Of a DNA stretch of 64,000 bases, positions 24,523-32,927 are shown in pieces; the stretch's first letter is position 1, and every line of letters starts with the position of its first letter. Source of the DNA: Bacteroidetes bacterium UBA1941 (lineage in GTDB: Bacteria > Bacteroidota > Bacteroidia > Chitinophagales > LD1). The stretch is taken from NCBI GenBank assembly GCA_002336805.1, contig DDEZ01000011.1:558001-622000 (forward strand), read 5' to 3'. Under the pieces are notes generated by a model. That model ran no database searches. It saw only the letters and a program-made list of their open reading frames with translations, and was not told the origin of the DNA. Position numbers and translations under genes: made by a program.

Positions 24523-24556
24523 ATGCCGCCCTCAAAGAGAGCGGCATTTTTATTTT
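24523..24556 (+). terminator. Intrinsic terminator / attenuator before phenylalanine hydroxylase
   Basis: A 7-bp stem ATGCCGC (24523-24529) with GCGGCAT (24541-24547) is extended inward by CTC-AAA-GAG with one mismatch, and is followed by TTTTTATTTT. A competing pairing is available: GGCGG at 24474-24478, inside the leader ORF, can pair with CCGCC at 24526-24530. That would break the stem. A ribosome stalled at the Tyr codons would leave GGCGG free, while one at the stop codon would cover it. Confidence 0.8.
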
Positions 24557-24569
24557 ACGCAAAAAGCAA

Positions 24570-25328
24570 ATGACAATGAAACGACCGACACAGCAGATCT
24601 ACAGTGACTACACGGCAGAAGACTTCCTGGTATGGAAGACGCTCTATGAGCGGCAGATGCCGCAGCTGCGGCAGTATGCCTGTGATGCCTACCTGCGCGC
24701 TGTGGATACTGTAGAGTTTAACGGAGATGCGATACCGGACTTTGCCCGGGTGAATGAGATACTGGCCCAGTGCACGGGCTGGGGCATCCATGTGGTGCCG
24801 TGTATCAGCCCCGCGCGGGAGTTCTTTGGCTTTCTGGCGGAGAAAAAATTTACAGCTACCTGCTGGGTGCGGACGATGGCGCAGCTAGACTATATAGAGG
24901 AGCCTGATATGTTTCACGATGTCTTCGCGCACATCCCGCTGCTGAGCGATCCGGACTACTGCCGCTTTCTCACGGGGCTGGGAGAACTGGCCATGGAGCA
25001 CGCTGATGATGATGAGGCGCTGGAGCTGATAGGCAGGTTCTATTGGTTTACGATAGAGTTTGGACTGATGCGGCAGGCCGATGGCAGCCTGAGGATCTAC
25101 GGCGCAGGCATCATGAGCAGCAGGGGCGAGACGCTGCACTGCATGGTGGGAGACTCTACGCGTAAGGACTATAACGTGCGTGATATCATGGCCACACCAT
25201 ATAGGAATGACATCATGCAGGACACCTATTTCATAGTAGAAAGCTTTGAGCAGCTGTACCACTCTCTGGATGAGGTGCGGGTGGTGCTGGCGGAGATGAC
25301 GGGGGTGGCGAAAGTACAACCTGTTTAG
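24570..25328 (+). CDS. phhA: Phenylalanine 4-hydroxylase (pterin-dependent)
   Basis: 252 residues, the size of compact bacterial enzymes. It hydroxylates phenylalanine to tyrosine using tetrahydropterin, O2 and a non-haem iron. The iron ligands are visible as H116 and H121 in PDMFHDVFAHIPLL and E163 in YWFTIEFGL (numbering from ATG 24570; ATG 24576 is an alternative start). GIHVVPCISPAREFFGFLA is the conserved block preceding the active site. No regulatory ACT domain is present. It lies directly behind a leader ORF with three Tyr codons and an intrinsic terminator, which suggests control by tyrosine supply. No pterin recycling gene is adjacent. Confidence 0.93.
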   Translation: MTMKRPTQQIYSDYTAEDFLVWKTLYERQMPQLRQYACDAYLRAVDTVEFNGDAIPDFARVNEILAQCTGWGIHVVPCISPAREFFGFLAEKKFTATCWVRTMAQLDYIEEPDMFHDVFAHIPLLSDPDYCRFLTGLGELAMEHADDDEALELIGRFYWFTIEFGLMRQADGSLRIYGAGIMSSRGETLHCMVGDSTRKDYNVRDIMATPYRNDIMQDTYFIVESFEQLYHSLDEVRVVLAEMTGVAKVQPV

Positions 25329-25344
25329 ACTTGACGTATTTCGC

Positions 25345-25352
25345 TATTTTTG
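25345..25352 (+). promoter_or_regulatory. Candidate -7 box of the DUF952 gene
   Basis: TATTTTTG matches the Bacteroidota -7 consensus TAnnTTTG exactly and lies 17 bases before ATG 25370, giving a leader of only about a dozen bases. The -33 TTG at the usual spacing is not convincing, so this is a tentative call. Confidence 0.4.
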
Positions 25353-25369
25353 CCACCCCAATTTACCCA

Positions 25370-25717
25370 ATGATATTTCACATAGCTGATCCTACTATCT
25401 ACAAGGCCGCTGAAGAAAGCGGTGTCTATAAACCCGCCTCTTTTGACTCGGAGGGCTTCATACACTGCTCGGATGCAGATCAGGTGGCAGGTACGCTGCA
25501 CAGGCATTTTGGCGGAGCTGATAGGCTGCTGCTGCTGGCCATAGATAATGATGCGGAGAAAGAGCATCTGCGCTATGAGGATCTGTATAAACGCGGTCAG
25601 GAGTTCCCCCATCTCTACAGGGCACTGCCGCTGAGTAGTGTGCGTGGCACCTATGTGCTGGAGCGCAAGGGGGCGATGTTTAGTATTCCGTTTGAATGGA
25701 TGCGGAGCTTTGGATGA
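25370..25717 (+). CDS. DUF952 family protein
   Basis: 115 residues from ATG 25370, which gives the family start MIFHIADPTIYKAAEESGVY; a longer reading from 25331 overlaps the probable promoter. DUF952 features seen are the FDSEGFIHCSDADQVAGTL block and the late FPHLYRALPLSSV stretch. The fold is related to phosphotransferase/ADP-ribosyl-binding domains, but the cellular role is not known. It follows the phenylalanine hydroxylase gene by 41 bases; the promoter-like TATTTTTG suggests it can be expressed separately. Confidence 0.85.
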   Translation: MIFHIADPTIYKAAEESGVYKPASFDSEGFIHCSDADQVAGTLHRHFGGADRLLLLAIDNDAEKEHLRYEDLYKRGQEFPHLYRALPLSSVRGTYVLERKGAMFSIPFEWMRSFG

Positions 25718-26056
25718 TTTCGCCGCAACAAAGTCTCTGCCTTTCTTTTGGCTTGATCCAAAAGAAACAAAAGATCAAGGCTCTGCGCACTTAGCCTAAA
25801 ACAACTGCACCCACCCGCTGCCGGTCAAACTCGCCGTCTTCTTAAGTAGCCTTAGTGTAGTATACCTTTCACAACCCAGATGTGGCATTGCGAGATGGCT
25901 CAAACAGTGACCGCCAACCTTGCTATGCGATGCAGTTGTTTCTTAACGGCTAACTGCGCAAGGCCGGGGCTGAAACGGTTAATACTGTAGACATAAACAT
26001 ATTGTGCCTGTAGGAGATCGGATTTGTGCTTTTTGAAGACGCAAAATATTGCGTCT
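25718..26056. repeat. Intergenic region with two hairpin elements
   Basis: A perfect 9-bp stem TTCTTTTGG (25743-25751) with CCAAAAGAA (25758-25766) is followed by AACAAAAGATCAAGG, a motif often repeated in Bacteroidota genomes. At the right end GACGCAA-AATA-TTGCGTC (26038-26055) abuts the stop codon of the ene-reductase gene and may end transcription from either side. The middle shows nothing recognisable. Confidence 0.6.
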
Positions 26057-27127
26057 CTACTTTTTCCATTTAGCACGTTCGTACTGTTTAGGCCATTCTG
26101 CTTCTGCGCCCAGCTCGTGTGCGGCGCGGAGGGGGAAGTGTGGATCGCGCAGCATCTCGCGCGCCATGAATACCAGGTCAGCGCGGCCATCTGCTATGAT
26201 TCTTTCTGCTTCTGCTGATGTGGTGATCAGACCCACTGCACCGGTCATGATGCCGGATCCCTTTCTGACATATTCCGCCAGTGGCGCCTGATACATGGGT
26301 ACGATGGGGATCTTGACGCCCGATACATTGCCGCCGCTGCTGCAGTCTATGAGGTCTACGCCGCGCGGGCCTACGATCTGCGCGAGGGCTACGGAGTCAT
26401 CTTGCGTCCAGCCGCCATCTTTCCACTCGGTAGCAGAGATGCGCAAGAACAGCGGCAGCTCTGCAGGCCACACCTGCCTGATGGCATCGATGATCTCCAG
26501 CAGGAAGCGGATGCGATTTTCAAATGAGCCACCGTATGCATCCGTCCGCTGATTGCTGAGTGGCGATAGGAACTCATTGATCAGGTAGCCATGCGCGCCG
26601 TGTATCTCTATGATGTGGAAGCCCGCGGCAAGGGCACGCTGTGCTGCAGCGAGAAAGTCTGCCACCAGGTCTGCGATCTGGCCGGTGGTGAGGGCAGCGG
26701 GTACCAGGTTGCCTTCTTTGAATGGAATGGCGCTCGGTGCTACGGGTTGCCAGCCGCCTTCTTCTTTTTGCAGCGTCCTGTCTCCCAGCCATGGGGCTGA
26801 GGTGCTGGCCTTGCGGCCGGCATGTGCTAGCTGTATGCCCGGTACTGCGCCATGTGCTGAGATGAATGAGGTGATACGCCTGAGCGGCTCTATGTGCTCA
26901 TCGCTCCAGAGGCCCAGATCTCCGGGTGAAATGCGGCCTTCGGGATTGACCGCTGTGGCCTCTGCTATGACTGCGCCTGCTCCGCCTGCGGCGAAAGAGG
27001 CCAGGTGGGCAAAGTGCCAGTCACCGGCAAAACCATCGATAGCTGAATACTGGCACATGGGCGATACTACAAGGCGATTGCGCAGGGTGACCGTACGGAT
27101 CTGCAGCGGCGTGAAAAGCTGGGACAT
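26057..27127 (-). CDS. Old-yellow-enzyme family NADH:flavin oxidoreductase, YqjM type
   Basis: 356 residues, an FMN-binding TIM barrel. YqjM-type features are C25 and Y27 in SPMCQYSA, which tune the flavin, and the substrate-binding pair H176/H179 in IEIHGAHGYL. SPLSNQRTDAYGGSFENRIR is the conserved block after the active site. The enzyme reduces activated C=C bonds (enones, nitro compounds) with NADPH and often protects against electrophiles. It stands alone, divergent from an enoyl-CoA hydratase gene across a 139-base gap containing CACTG-TG-CAGTG and TTGACAATT-like repeats. Confidence 0.9.
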   Translation of the reverse strand: MSQLFTPLQIRTVTLRNRLVVSPMCQYSAIDGFAGDWHFAHLASFAAGGAGAVIAEATAVNPEGRISPGDLGLWSDEHIEPLRRITSFISAHGAVPGIQLAHAGRKASTSAPWLGDRTLQKEEGGWQPVAPSAIPFKEGNLVPAALTTGQIADLVADFLAAAQRALAAGFHIIEIHGAHGYLINEFLSPLSNQRTDAYGGSFENRIRFLLEIIDAIRQVWPAELPLFLRISATEWKDGGWTQDDSVALAQIVGPRGVDLIDCSSGGNVSGVKIPIVPMYQAPLAEYVRKGSGIMTGAVGLITTSAEAERIIADGRADLVFMAREMLRDPHFPLRAAHELGAEAEWPKQYERAKWKK

Positions 27128-27266
27128 GGGCGAAGCAATTTAGGTGGGCAAAAATAGGTGTTTCGTAATTGACAATTTGCAAATGATAATTGAAAACGAA
27201 GCACTGTGCAGTGATTGTCGATTATACATTGTCAATTGTACATTAAACATTGTCTAGATTAGCTAC

Positions 27267-28091
27267 ATGAATACACTATACACTGTAGACCAGGCGCTGA
27301 AGCTGAAAGAATACAAGTTTGCGCACCTGCTGGTAGAGCAGACCGGCAATGTGCTGACCCTGACACTGGACCGTGCTGACAAGAAGAACGCACTGAATCC
27401 TGTCCTCTTCCGGGAGCTGGCTTATGCGCTATACTACGCCCACCACAGCAAGTCTGTGTGGGTGGTGGTGATCGCTGCCAAGGGGGATGTCTTCTGCGCA
27501 GGTGCAGACCTCAAGGCCTTTGCCGGGCAGACGGAGGCTACAGTCTCTACAGTGCCGGAGCCGAATGGCGAGGTGGTGATAGGGGATGTATTCAGCGGGC
27601 TGGTGAAGCCGTGTATCGCGAGGGTACATGCGCCGGTTTTTGCGGGTGGCTTCCTGATCATCTGCGGCTGTACACACGTGGTGGCGGCAGATACGGCTAC
27701 TTTCTCCCTGCCGGAGGTCAAGAGAGGTTTGTTTCCATTTCAGGTGATGTACAGCATGCTGCAGATCATGCCGCCACGGCAGGTACTGGACTTCTGCATG
27801 CGGGCACGCACTGTGAATGCCGCTGAGGCAGAGCGGGTAGGCCTGGTGAGCAAGGCAGTGCCCGCAGATCATCTGGATGCAGAGGTGCAGGCACTGGTAG
27901 ATGACCTGCTACAGTACTCGCCATCCGGTATCAGCCTGGGCCTGCAGGCGTATAATGACCTGAAGTCTATACCCGGCAAGGAAGCGCAGTCTCACATGAA
28001 GCATATGCTGAGCCTGGCCCTGCAGACCGAAGATGCGGCTGAAGGCCTGCAAGCCTTCATAGAAAAACGCAAACCGGTGTGGAAAGGGTAA
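27267..28091 (+). CDS. Enoyl-CoA hydratase/isomerase family protein
   Basis: 274 residues of the crotonase fold. Visible are LTLDRADKKNALNPVLFRELA, the oxyanion-hole block DVFCAGADLKAF (about 74-85) and the second loop HAPVFAGGFLIICGCTHVVAA (about 115). The second acidic catalytic residue of classic hydratases is replaced here: the segment reads SLPEVKRGLFPF, so it may act as an isomerase, a hydratase or a thioesterase-like member. The first 15 residues (LYTVDQALKLKEY) precede the domain. Substrate unknown. Confidence 0.85.
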   Translation: MNTLYTVDQALKLKEYKFAHLLVEQTGNVLTLTLDRADKKNALNPVLFRELAYALYYAHHSKSVWVVVIAAKGDVFCAGADLKAFAGQTEATVSTVPEPNGEVVIGDVFSGLVKPCIARVHAPVFAGGFLIICGCTHVVAADTATFSLPEVKRGLFPFQVMYSMLQIMPPRQVLDFCMRARTVNAAEAERVGLVSKAVPADHLDAEVQALVDDLLQYSPSGISLGLQAYNDLKSIPGKEAQSHMKHMLSLALQTEDAAEGLQAFIEKRKPVWKG

Positions 28092-28145
28092 GCGATCTTG
28101 CGATACAGAGGCTATAATTAACCAGCAGTTTTTATCTTTATCATC

Positions 28146-28754
28146 ATGAAGTCAACTACGATCTATCTCTATATCCTGTGGGCGCTGGGCATCTTTGCCG
28201 TAGTGTCGTGCAGCAAGCCGAGCTATCATATGCCAGTGTATGCGAGTGCCGACGTGCCCGCGGTGAATGCGGGCAGCTGGTGGCGCTACCGTGTGCGCGA
28301 CTCGATACGCAATCATACCGATACGCTCACGCTGAGCGTGGCCTCTGTGACCACTGCCGGTACAGGGTACAGCGCTCAGTGCTATGTGCTGGATACTGGT
28401 GCTGCGATAGACTCCGGCACGCTGGTGGTGTCTGAGACACAGTGGGCCTTCTCCTCGGCAGCAGGCAAGCTGGGCAACTTTGACATCAGGCTGCCATTCA
28501 GTGCGGGTGATAGCTGGACTACCTCTGACAGTGATGCTATCTCTGTGCTGCCATACCAGCTCAATGTAGATATACAGCGCCAGAACTACTGGGTGTGGGA
28601 TATATCCCGTACCCGCCGCCAGTATGATGACAGTATCCGTCAGCACCTGCAGGTATCGCGCAGTATAGGTGTCGTATCTCAGGGCTACAACTACAAGGGG
28701 CCTGCCGGTGCCAGGCTTAAGTTTGGCGCGGAGCTGATAGACTATCATTTTTAG
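28146..28754 (+). CDS. Lipoprotein of a three-member tandem paralog family, copy 1
   Basis: 202 residues. The signal sequence ends in a lipobox, VVSC-SK, with C22 as the lipidation site. The mature part begins with a short linker and then DVPAVNAGSWWRYRVRDSI, which recurs in the next two genes, followed by beta strands, an FSAGDSW segment and a closing SIGVVSQGYNYKG / LIDYHF. I do not recognise a named domain. Surface or periplasmic location on the outer membrane is likely. It is the first of three same-strand genes with the same layout. Confidence 0.75.
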   Translation: MKSTTIYLYILWALGIFAVVSCSKPSYHMPVYASADVPAVNAGSWWRYRVRDSIRNHTDTLTLSVASVTTAGTGYSAQCYVLDTGAAIDSGTLVVSETQWAFSSAAGKLGNFDIRLPFSAGDSWTTSDSDAISVLPYQLNVDIQRQNYWVWDISRTRRQYDDSIRQHLQVSRSIGVVSQGYNYKGPAGARLKFGAELIDYHF

Positions 28755-28808
28755 TCTGCCAGGCAACTGTTGAGCAGAATACCTCGTTTTACCTATAAAC
28801 ATTTGACC

Positions 28809-29399
28809 ATGAAAACAATTCCTGCCCTTCTTTCATTTTTAGTAGCTACGCTATTTTTGTCTTCATGTGCCAAGAAGACCGGCGGTCCGGTTTATTTTAC
28901 GCACGGGGAAGTGCCGGCACTGCATGTGGGTAACTGGTGGAAGTATGAGCTATCAGACTCACTGACCCATACGCTGGATACGCCTACGATTACCATCGCG
29001 GCGTTATATCATGCGGGTAGTACAGATTCGGCTATCTGCTTTGTATCACACCAGGGGGTAGTGATAGATACGGCTTTTATGACCGTGCGCGATAGTAGTG
29101 TAACTTTCCGGAGTCTCTATCTGGCTGGCTATACTATGCGGCTGCCATGCACCGCAGGAGATGTATGGCGAGGCCTCGCGTCAGCTAATGATACCGTCAC
29201 TGCACTATCCGTGACCGCTACCTCAGATGGCACTATATGCCAGCTGCATGAGCTGGTCAATACGCCAGACGCATACGCAAGTGCTTATACCCAAATGCAG
29301 TCTAATGTAGGCATGACAGAATATAGCATCTACTCCTATTCCTTTTTTGGTGTGAACAGGCACTTTGGCCTGCGGCTGCTGGATCATCACCTGAACTGA
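28809..29399 (+). CDS. Lipoprotein of the tandem paralog family, copy 2
   Basis: 196 residues from ATG 28809; a longer reading from 28770 is unlikely because the lipoprotein signal MKTIPALLSFLVATLFLSSC starts here. The lipidation site is C20, followed by AKK. The shared motif appears as EVPALHVGNWWKYELSDSL. The middle has PCTAGDVWRG in place of copy 1's FSAGDSW, and the end is RLLDHHLN, matching LIDYHF of copy 1 and LIDYSVH of copy 3. It is well diverged from copy 1, so the duplication is old. Function unknown. Confidence 0.75.
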   Translation: MKTIPALLSFLVATLFLSSCAKKTGGPVYFTHGEVPALHVGNWWKYELSDSLTHTLDTPTITIAALYHAGSTDSAICFVSHQGVVIDTAFMTVRDSSVTFRSLYLAGYTMRLPCTAGDVWRGLASANDTVTALSVTATSDGTICQLHELVNTPDAYASAYTQMQSNVGMTEYSIYSYSFFGVNRHFGLRLLDHHLN

Positions 29400-29521
29400 T
29401 AATAGTCAACTTTGGTTGAAGTATAAGGCAGAATGATGGGCAGAGTTATTTTATCCTACGAGGCAACCGATCGTATGGAGCTGCCGTTATTGTATCATAG
29501 TCGAAACATAATGCAACCCAT

Positions 29522-30136
29522 ATGAAAAACGTTATCATCCCAGCCATTATTTTGCTGCTTGCTTTCTGCTCTTATTCCTGTGGCAAGAAGAAGACTCATG
29601 TTGATTTTAGTCGTCAGGATCTTCCTGCCTTTAATACAGGCGACTGGTGGTGGTACCGCATCATCGATTCTCTGAATGGAGGTGCTGTGGATACGCTTCG
29701 CCTCACTATCACGTCATCTGCTCAATCCGGCGATACGCTGAGGTGTGCCTGCACTGTAGATCGTAATGGTACGGTGATAGATACAAACCAGATGATCGTC
29801 ACACCTACGATGTTTTACTTCTACTCGGATACAGCCCTGTTTTCATATACCATCCCGCTGCCGTTTGCTGTGGGAGATGCACAGCGCCTCACTAATGACA
29901 GCTATTACACCGTAGACTATCAGAATATACTTTCTTATCAGACAGGCTTCGTGGTACTATCACAGTCTAACGATGTATATAATGTGAAAATGGGGTTGAG
30001 CGGATTTGAATTTGGCTACGGGGCGATATACCAACTCAGTAAGGGAATAGGTATAGTGAGCGCTGACTACGGTCATGTGCGGACCGGGTACCGCGGGCAT
30101 AAAACGCAACAGTTGATAGACTACTCGGTACATTGA
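29522..30136 (+). CDS. Lipoprotein of the tandem paralog family, copy 3
   Basis: 204 residues with the lipobox YSC (C20), followed by GKKK. The shared motif reads DLPAFNTGDWWWYRIIDSL, followed by strands, PFAVGDAQR and a closing GIGIVSADYGHVRTGYRGHKTQQLIDYSVH. The last segment aligns with copy 1 (SIGVVSQGYNYKG...LIDYHF). The gene is AT-richer than copies 1 and 2. A 122-base gap precedes it, containing TCAAC-TTTG-GTTGA and a possible promoter region. Function unknown. Confidence 0.75.
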   Translation: MKNVIIPAIILLLAFCSYSCGKKKTHVDFSRQDLPAFNTGDWWWYRIIDSLNGGAVDTLRLTITSSAQSGDTLRCACTVDRNGTVIDTNQMIVTPTMFYFYSDTALFSYTIPLPFAVGDAQRLTNDSYYTVDYQNILSYQTGFVVLSQSNDVYNVKMGLSGFEFGYGAIYQLSKGIGIVSADYGHVRTGYRGHKTQQLIDYSVH

Positions 30137-30203
30137 TTGAAGCGCTAGGATGGTCGCTGGGGAAAGTATATTTTCATAGTACCAACCAAATACATAGATC
30201 AGC

Positions 30204-31064
30204 ATGGCCAATAAAGTCATCATCACGGCATCTCTCACAGGGGTGCTGGCACGCAGGGAGCAGTGTCCCTATATACCATATACTCCACAGGAAATAGCTG
30301 CTGAAGGCAAGCGCGCAGTAGATGCAGGCGCGAGTATCCTGCATATACACGCCCGCCAGAATGATGGGCTGCCTGCATATGATATAGAGACCTACCGCCA
30401 GATAGGCATAGAGGTGCGCAAACTCTGCCCGGATGTGATCATCAACTATAGCACAGGGGCTGTGGGCCTGAGCCGTGAAGAACGCATCCATCATATCTCT
30501 GCGCTGAAGCCGGACATGGCGGCGCTCAATATGGGCTCTATGAACTATGGCATCTACTCCTCCAAGACGAAGGAGTTTTACCACGACTTTGTGTTTCAGA
30601 ATCCGTTTGGCGATATCAAGTTCTATCTGGAGAAGATGAAAGAGGCGGGAACGGTGCCAGAGATGGAGGTTTTCGATAATGGACATATCAATAATGCGAA
30701 TCCCCTGATAGACATGGGGCTGCTGCAAAAGCCATATTTCTTCAGCTTTGTGATGGGCGTGCTGGGCGGTATCCCTATCTCTACGCGCAACCTGCTGCAC
30801 CAGGCAGCCTCTGTACCTCCGGGTAGCAACTGGCAGGTGATAGGCATAGGCCGCAAGCAATGGCAGGCCATAGCCGCTGCGATCACTATAGATGGCAATA
30901 TCCGCGCGGGGCTGGAGGATAACTTCTACCTGCCATCAGGAGAGATGGCAAAGAGCAATGGTGAGCTGATAGAGGCGGCAGCCGGCCTGGTGCGTATGCT
31001 GGGCAAAGAGGTGGCCAGTATCTCAGAGGCGCGCACGATACTGAATAAGCCACTGACTAACTAA
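30204..31064 (+). CDS. Beta-keto acid cleavage enzyme (BKACE/Kce family)
   Basis: 286 residues, a zinc-dependent TIM barrel that splits a beta-keto acid with acetyl-CoA. The founding member is 3-keto-5-aminohexanoate cleavage enzyme of lysine fermentation. The metal ligands H47 and H49 lie in ILHIHAR, and the third, Glu, in the GLEDN stretch near residue 235. VIITASLTGVLARREQCPYIPYTP is the family's N-terminus. BKACE members have many different substrates; the other lysine-fermentation genes are absent, so the specific reaction cannot be named. Confidence 0.87.
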   Translation: MANKVIITASLTGVLARREQCPYIPYTPQEIAAEGKRAVDAGASILHIHARQNDGLPAYDIETYRQIGIEVRKLCPDVIINYSTGAVGLSREERIHHISALKPDMAALNMGSMNYGIYSSKTKEFYHDFVFQNPFGDIKFYLEKMKEAGTVPEMEVFDNGHINNANPLIDMGLLQKPYFFSFVMGVLGGIPISTRNLLHQAASVPPGSNWQVIGIGRKQWQAIAAAITIDGNIRAGLEDNFYLPSGEMAKSNGELIEAAAGLVRMLGKEVASISEARTILNKPLTN

Positions 31065-31090
31065 GCCCTTACAATTCGTATCTTTACTAC

Positions 31091-31987
31091 ATGAAAAACT
31101 TGTACGTTTTTGGTGCCGCTATGGCCTTGCTGCTGGTGGCTTGCCAGTCCGGGCGCAATGGCACCGGCACGGATAGCTACCACTTTGCGGAAACTATACA
31201 GGCAGACAGCCTGACACTATGGTCCGCACGTGATGCAGCAGATAAGCAAACGGATACCGCCTATGTGATGGATACCTTGGCTCCGTTTTACATCCTGAAG
31301 GATGGTCAGCTGCACCTGGATACCGTGGTGGGCCTGGCACAGCAGGTACAGGTGACAAAGGATGCCTTTGGGCGCTTTTTTACAGAGCAGTTTTACCCGG
31401 CAGTATGGCAGGGGCGGAATGGCTATATAAAGGGTACCTCACTGGGCTATGGCCTGCATAGCGATTTTGATAATGATGGCAAAGACGACCTGATACTGTA
31501 TGGCTATGAGAGGTATGAGCGCGATACGCTGACCGAGGTGCCTGCCAATCCGCTGATGGTACGATTTGTAAGTGCCACAGGGGCTGTGAATACACTGCGC
31601 GATACAGCTGCCAGCGACCTAAGTATGAACGAGGTGGACCATGTGCGTCTCTCTGATCATGTGCATGTCTACGAGCTGAATGCCGGCTATCCGGCCTGCG
31701 GCTACCCGCAGTGGCACCTGATACTGGCCTATGGCAATGGCAAGGCGGAGCGCATACACAGGGCTGTGACCAGTACGGATAGCGGCTATGGTGACTATTG
31801 CGAGTTTTACTATCCTGCAGACTCTACCGGCAGGGCAGATACGATCTATATCAGCCATAGACTGGCAGCGCCACTATCTGAGGAGAGTGACAGCATAGTA
31901 GCGCATACCTCAGACTCGACCATACTATACCTGCACAAGGGTAGCTGGGGAGCAAAGAACTACCGGCTGGATCCGGAGAGCAACTGA
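31091..31987 (+). CDS. Lipoprotein of unknown function
   Basis: 298 residues. The signal ends in LLLVAC with C18 as the likely lipidation site. The mature protein has one calcium-binding-like loop, DFDNDGKDDLILYG (FG-GAP/VCBS style), around residue 140. The rest alternates Asp/Ser/Thr-rich strands. It starts 26 bases after the BKACE stop on the same strand and may share its transcript. I do not recognise the family. Confidence 0.65.
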   Translation: MKNLYVFGAAMALLLVACQSGRNGTGTDSYHFAETIQADSLTLWSARDAADKQTDTAYVMDTLAPFYILKDGQLHLDTVVGLAQQVQVTKDAFGRFFTEQFYPAVWQGRNGYIKGTSLGYGLHSDFDNDGKDDLILYGYERYERDTLTEVPANPLMVRFVSATGAVNTLRDTAASDLSMNEVDHVRLSDHVHVYELNAGYPACGYPQWHLILAYGNGKAERIHRAVTSTDSGYGDYCEFYYPADSTGRADTIYISHRLAAPLSEESDSIVAHTSDSTILYLHKGSWGAKNYRLDPESN

Positions 31988-31994
31988 TCTCATT

Positions 31995-32825
31995 TTATTT
32001 CTCTCTGCCCTGCGAGCGGATAGCTGCTATCATCAGCCTGTCAAACATTTTGTCTGAAAGAATGCTGCGCAGGAATAGGATAGGTTTGGCTCCCAGACCA
32101 GCTGCATAGCGTGTGCAGGGATGACGGCGGTTGACCGCATTTGATATGACCTTTGCGATCACGATAGGATCTGAACCCTGGCCATCGGCATTCTGAAACA
32201 TGCGGGCATGTGCCTGAGTCAGCTCACTGTAGGCGGTATTGCCGGAGGTTTTGAGCATGTGCTGGCGGGCTATCTCTGTCCACTCGGTCTGTATGGCGCC
32301 GGGCTGTATCACCACTACATCTATCCCAAATTCTTTGACCTCCATGCGGAGGCTGTCACTGAGGCCCTCTACAGCAAACTTGGTAGCATGGTACCAGGCA
32401 CCGTGAGGCTCACCTATGCGGCCACCTATGGATGAGATATTTATGATGCGGCCGGAGCGCTGCGCGCGCATATGTGGCAGCACGAGCTGAGTGAGCCGCG
32501 CCAGGCCAAAGATGTTTACCTCAAACTGGTATTTGGCCTCGCTGATAGGTACATCCTCCAGTGCTCCGTACGAGCCATAGCCGGCATTATTGACCAGCAC
32601 ATCTATGCGCTGCTCGCGATCTGTGATGGCTTTGACTCCTGCTATCATAGAGGCATCATCTGTGACGTCCATGGCTATGAGCTTTACACCATCTGCCTCC
32701 AGCTCTTTCATCCGCTCTATGCGGCGGGCTGCTGCGTAGACAGTGTGTCCTTCTTTTGCCAGTAGTCTGGCAGTGGCCAGCCCTATGCCTGATGATGCGC
32801 CTGTGATGAGTATGACCTTCTTCAT
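31995..32825 (-). CDS. Short-chain dehydrogenase/reductase
   Basis: 276 residues, classical SDR. The nucleotide-binding TGASSGIG lies at 8-15, NNAG at 79-82, and the catalytic Y145 and K149 in WYHATKF. The RIINISSIGG stretch supplies the active-site Ser. The C-terminus has an extra about 25 residues ending in a basic helix. NADP preference is suggested by AARRIER after the second strand. Substrate unknown. It is convergent with the upstream lipoprotein gene, 7 bases away. Confidence 0.9.
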   Translation of the reverse strand: MKKVILITGASSGIGLATARLLAKEGHTVYAAARRIERMKELEADGVKLIAMDVTDDASMIAGVKAITDREQRIDVLVNNAGYGSYGALEDVPISEAKYQFEVNIFGLARLTQLVLPHMRAQRSGRIINISSIGGRIGEPHGAWYHATKFAVEGLSDSLRMEVKEFGIDVVVIQPGAIQTEWTEIARQHMLKTSGNTAYSELTQAHARMFQNADGQGSDPIVIAKVISNAVNRRHPCTRYAAGLGAKPILFLRSILSDKMFDRLMIAAIRSQGREK

Positions 32826-32871
32826 CTATGTGTTTATTTCAGATATAGACGTGCGGATGCACTTTTTATTC

Positions 32872-32906
32872 TAAATAAAAAAGGGCGGAGCCTAAGCCCC
32901 GCCCTT
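32872..32906 (-). terminator. Intrinsic terminator of the giant T9SS protein gene
   Basis: AAGGGCGG (32881-32888) pairs with CCGCCCTT (32899-32906) around a 10-base loop. Read on the minus strand the stem is followed by TTTTTTATTTAG, just downstream of the stop at 32928. Confidence 0.85.
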
Positions 32907-32927
32907 ACGTTTCAAAGGACAAATAGA

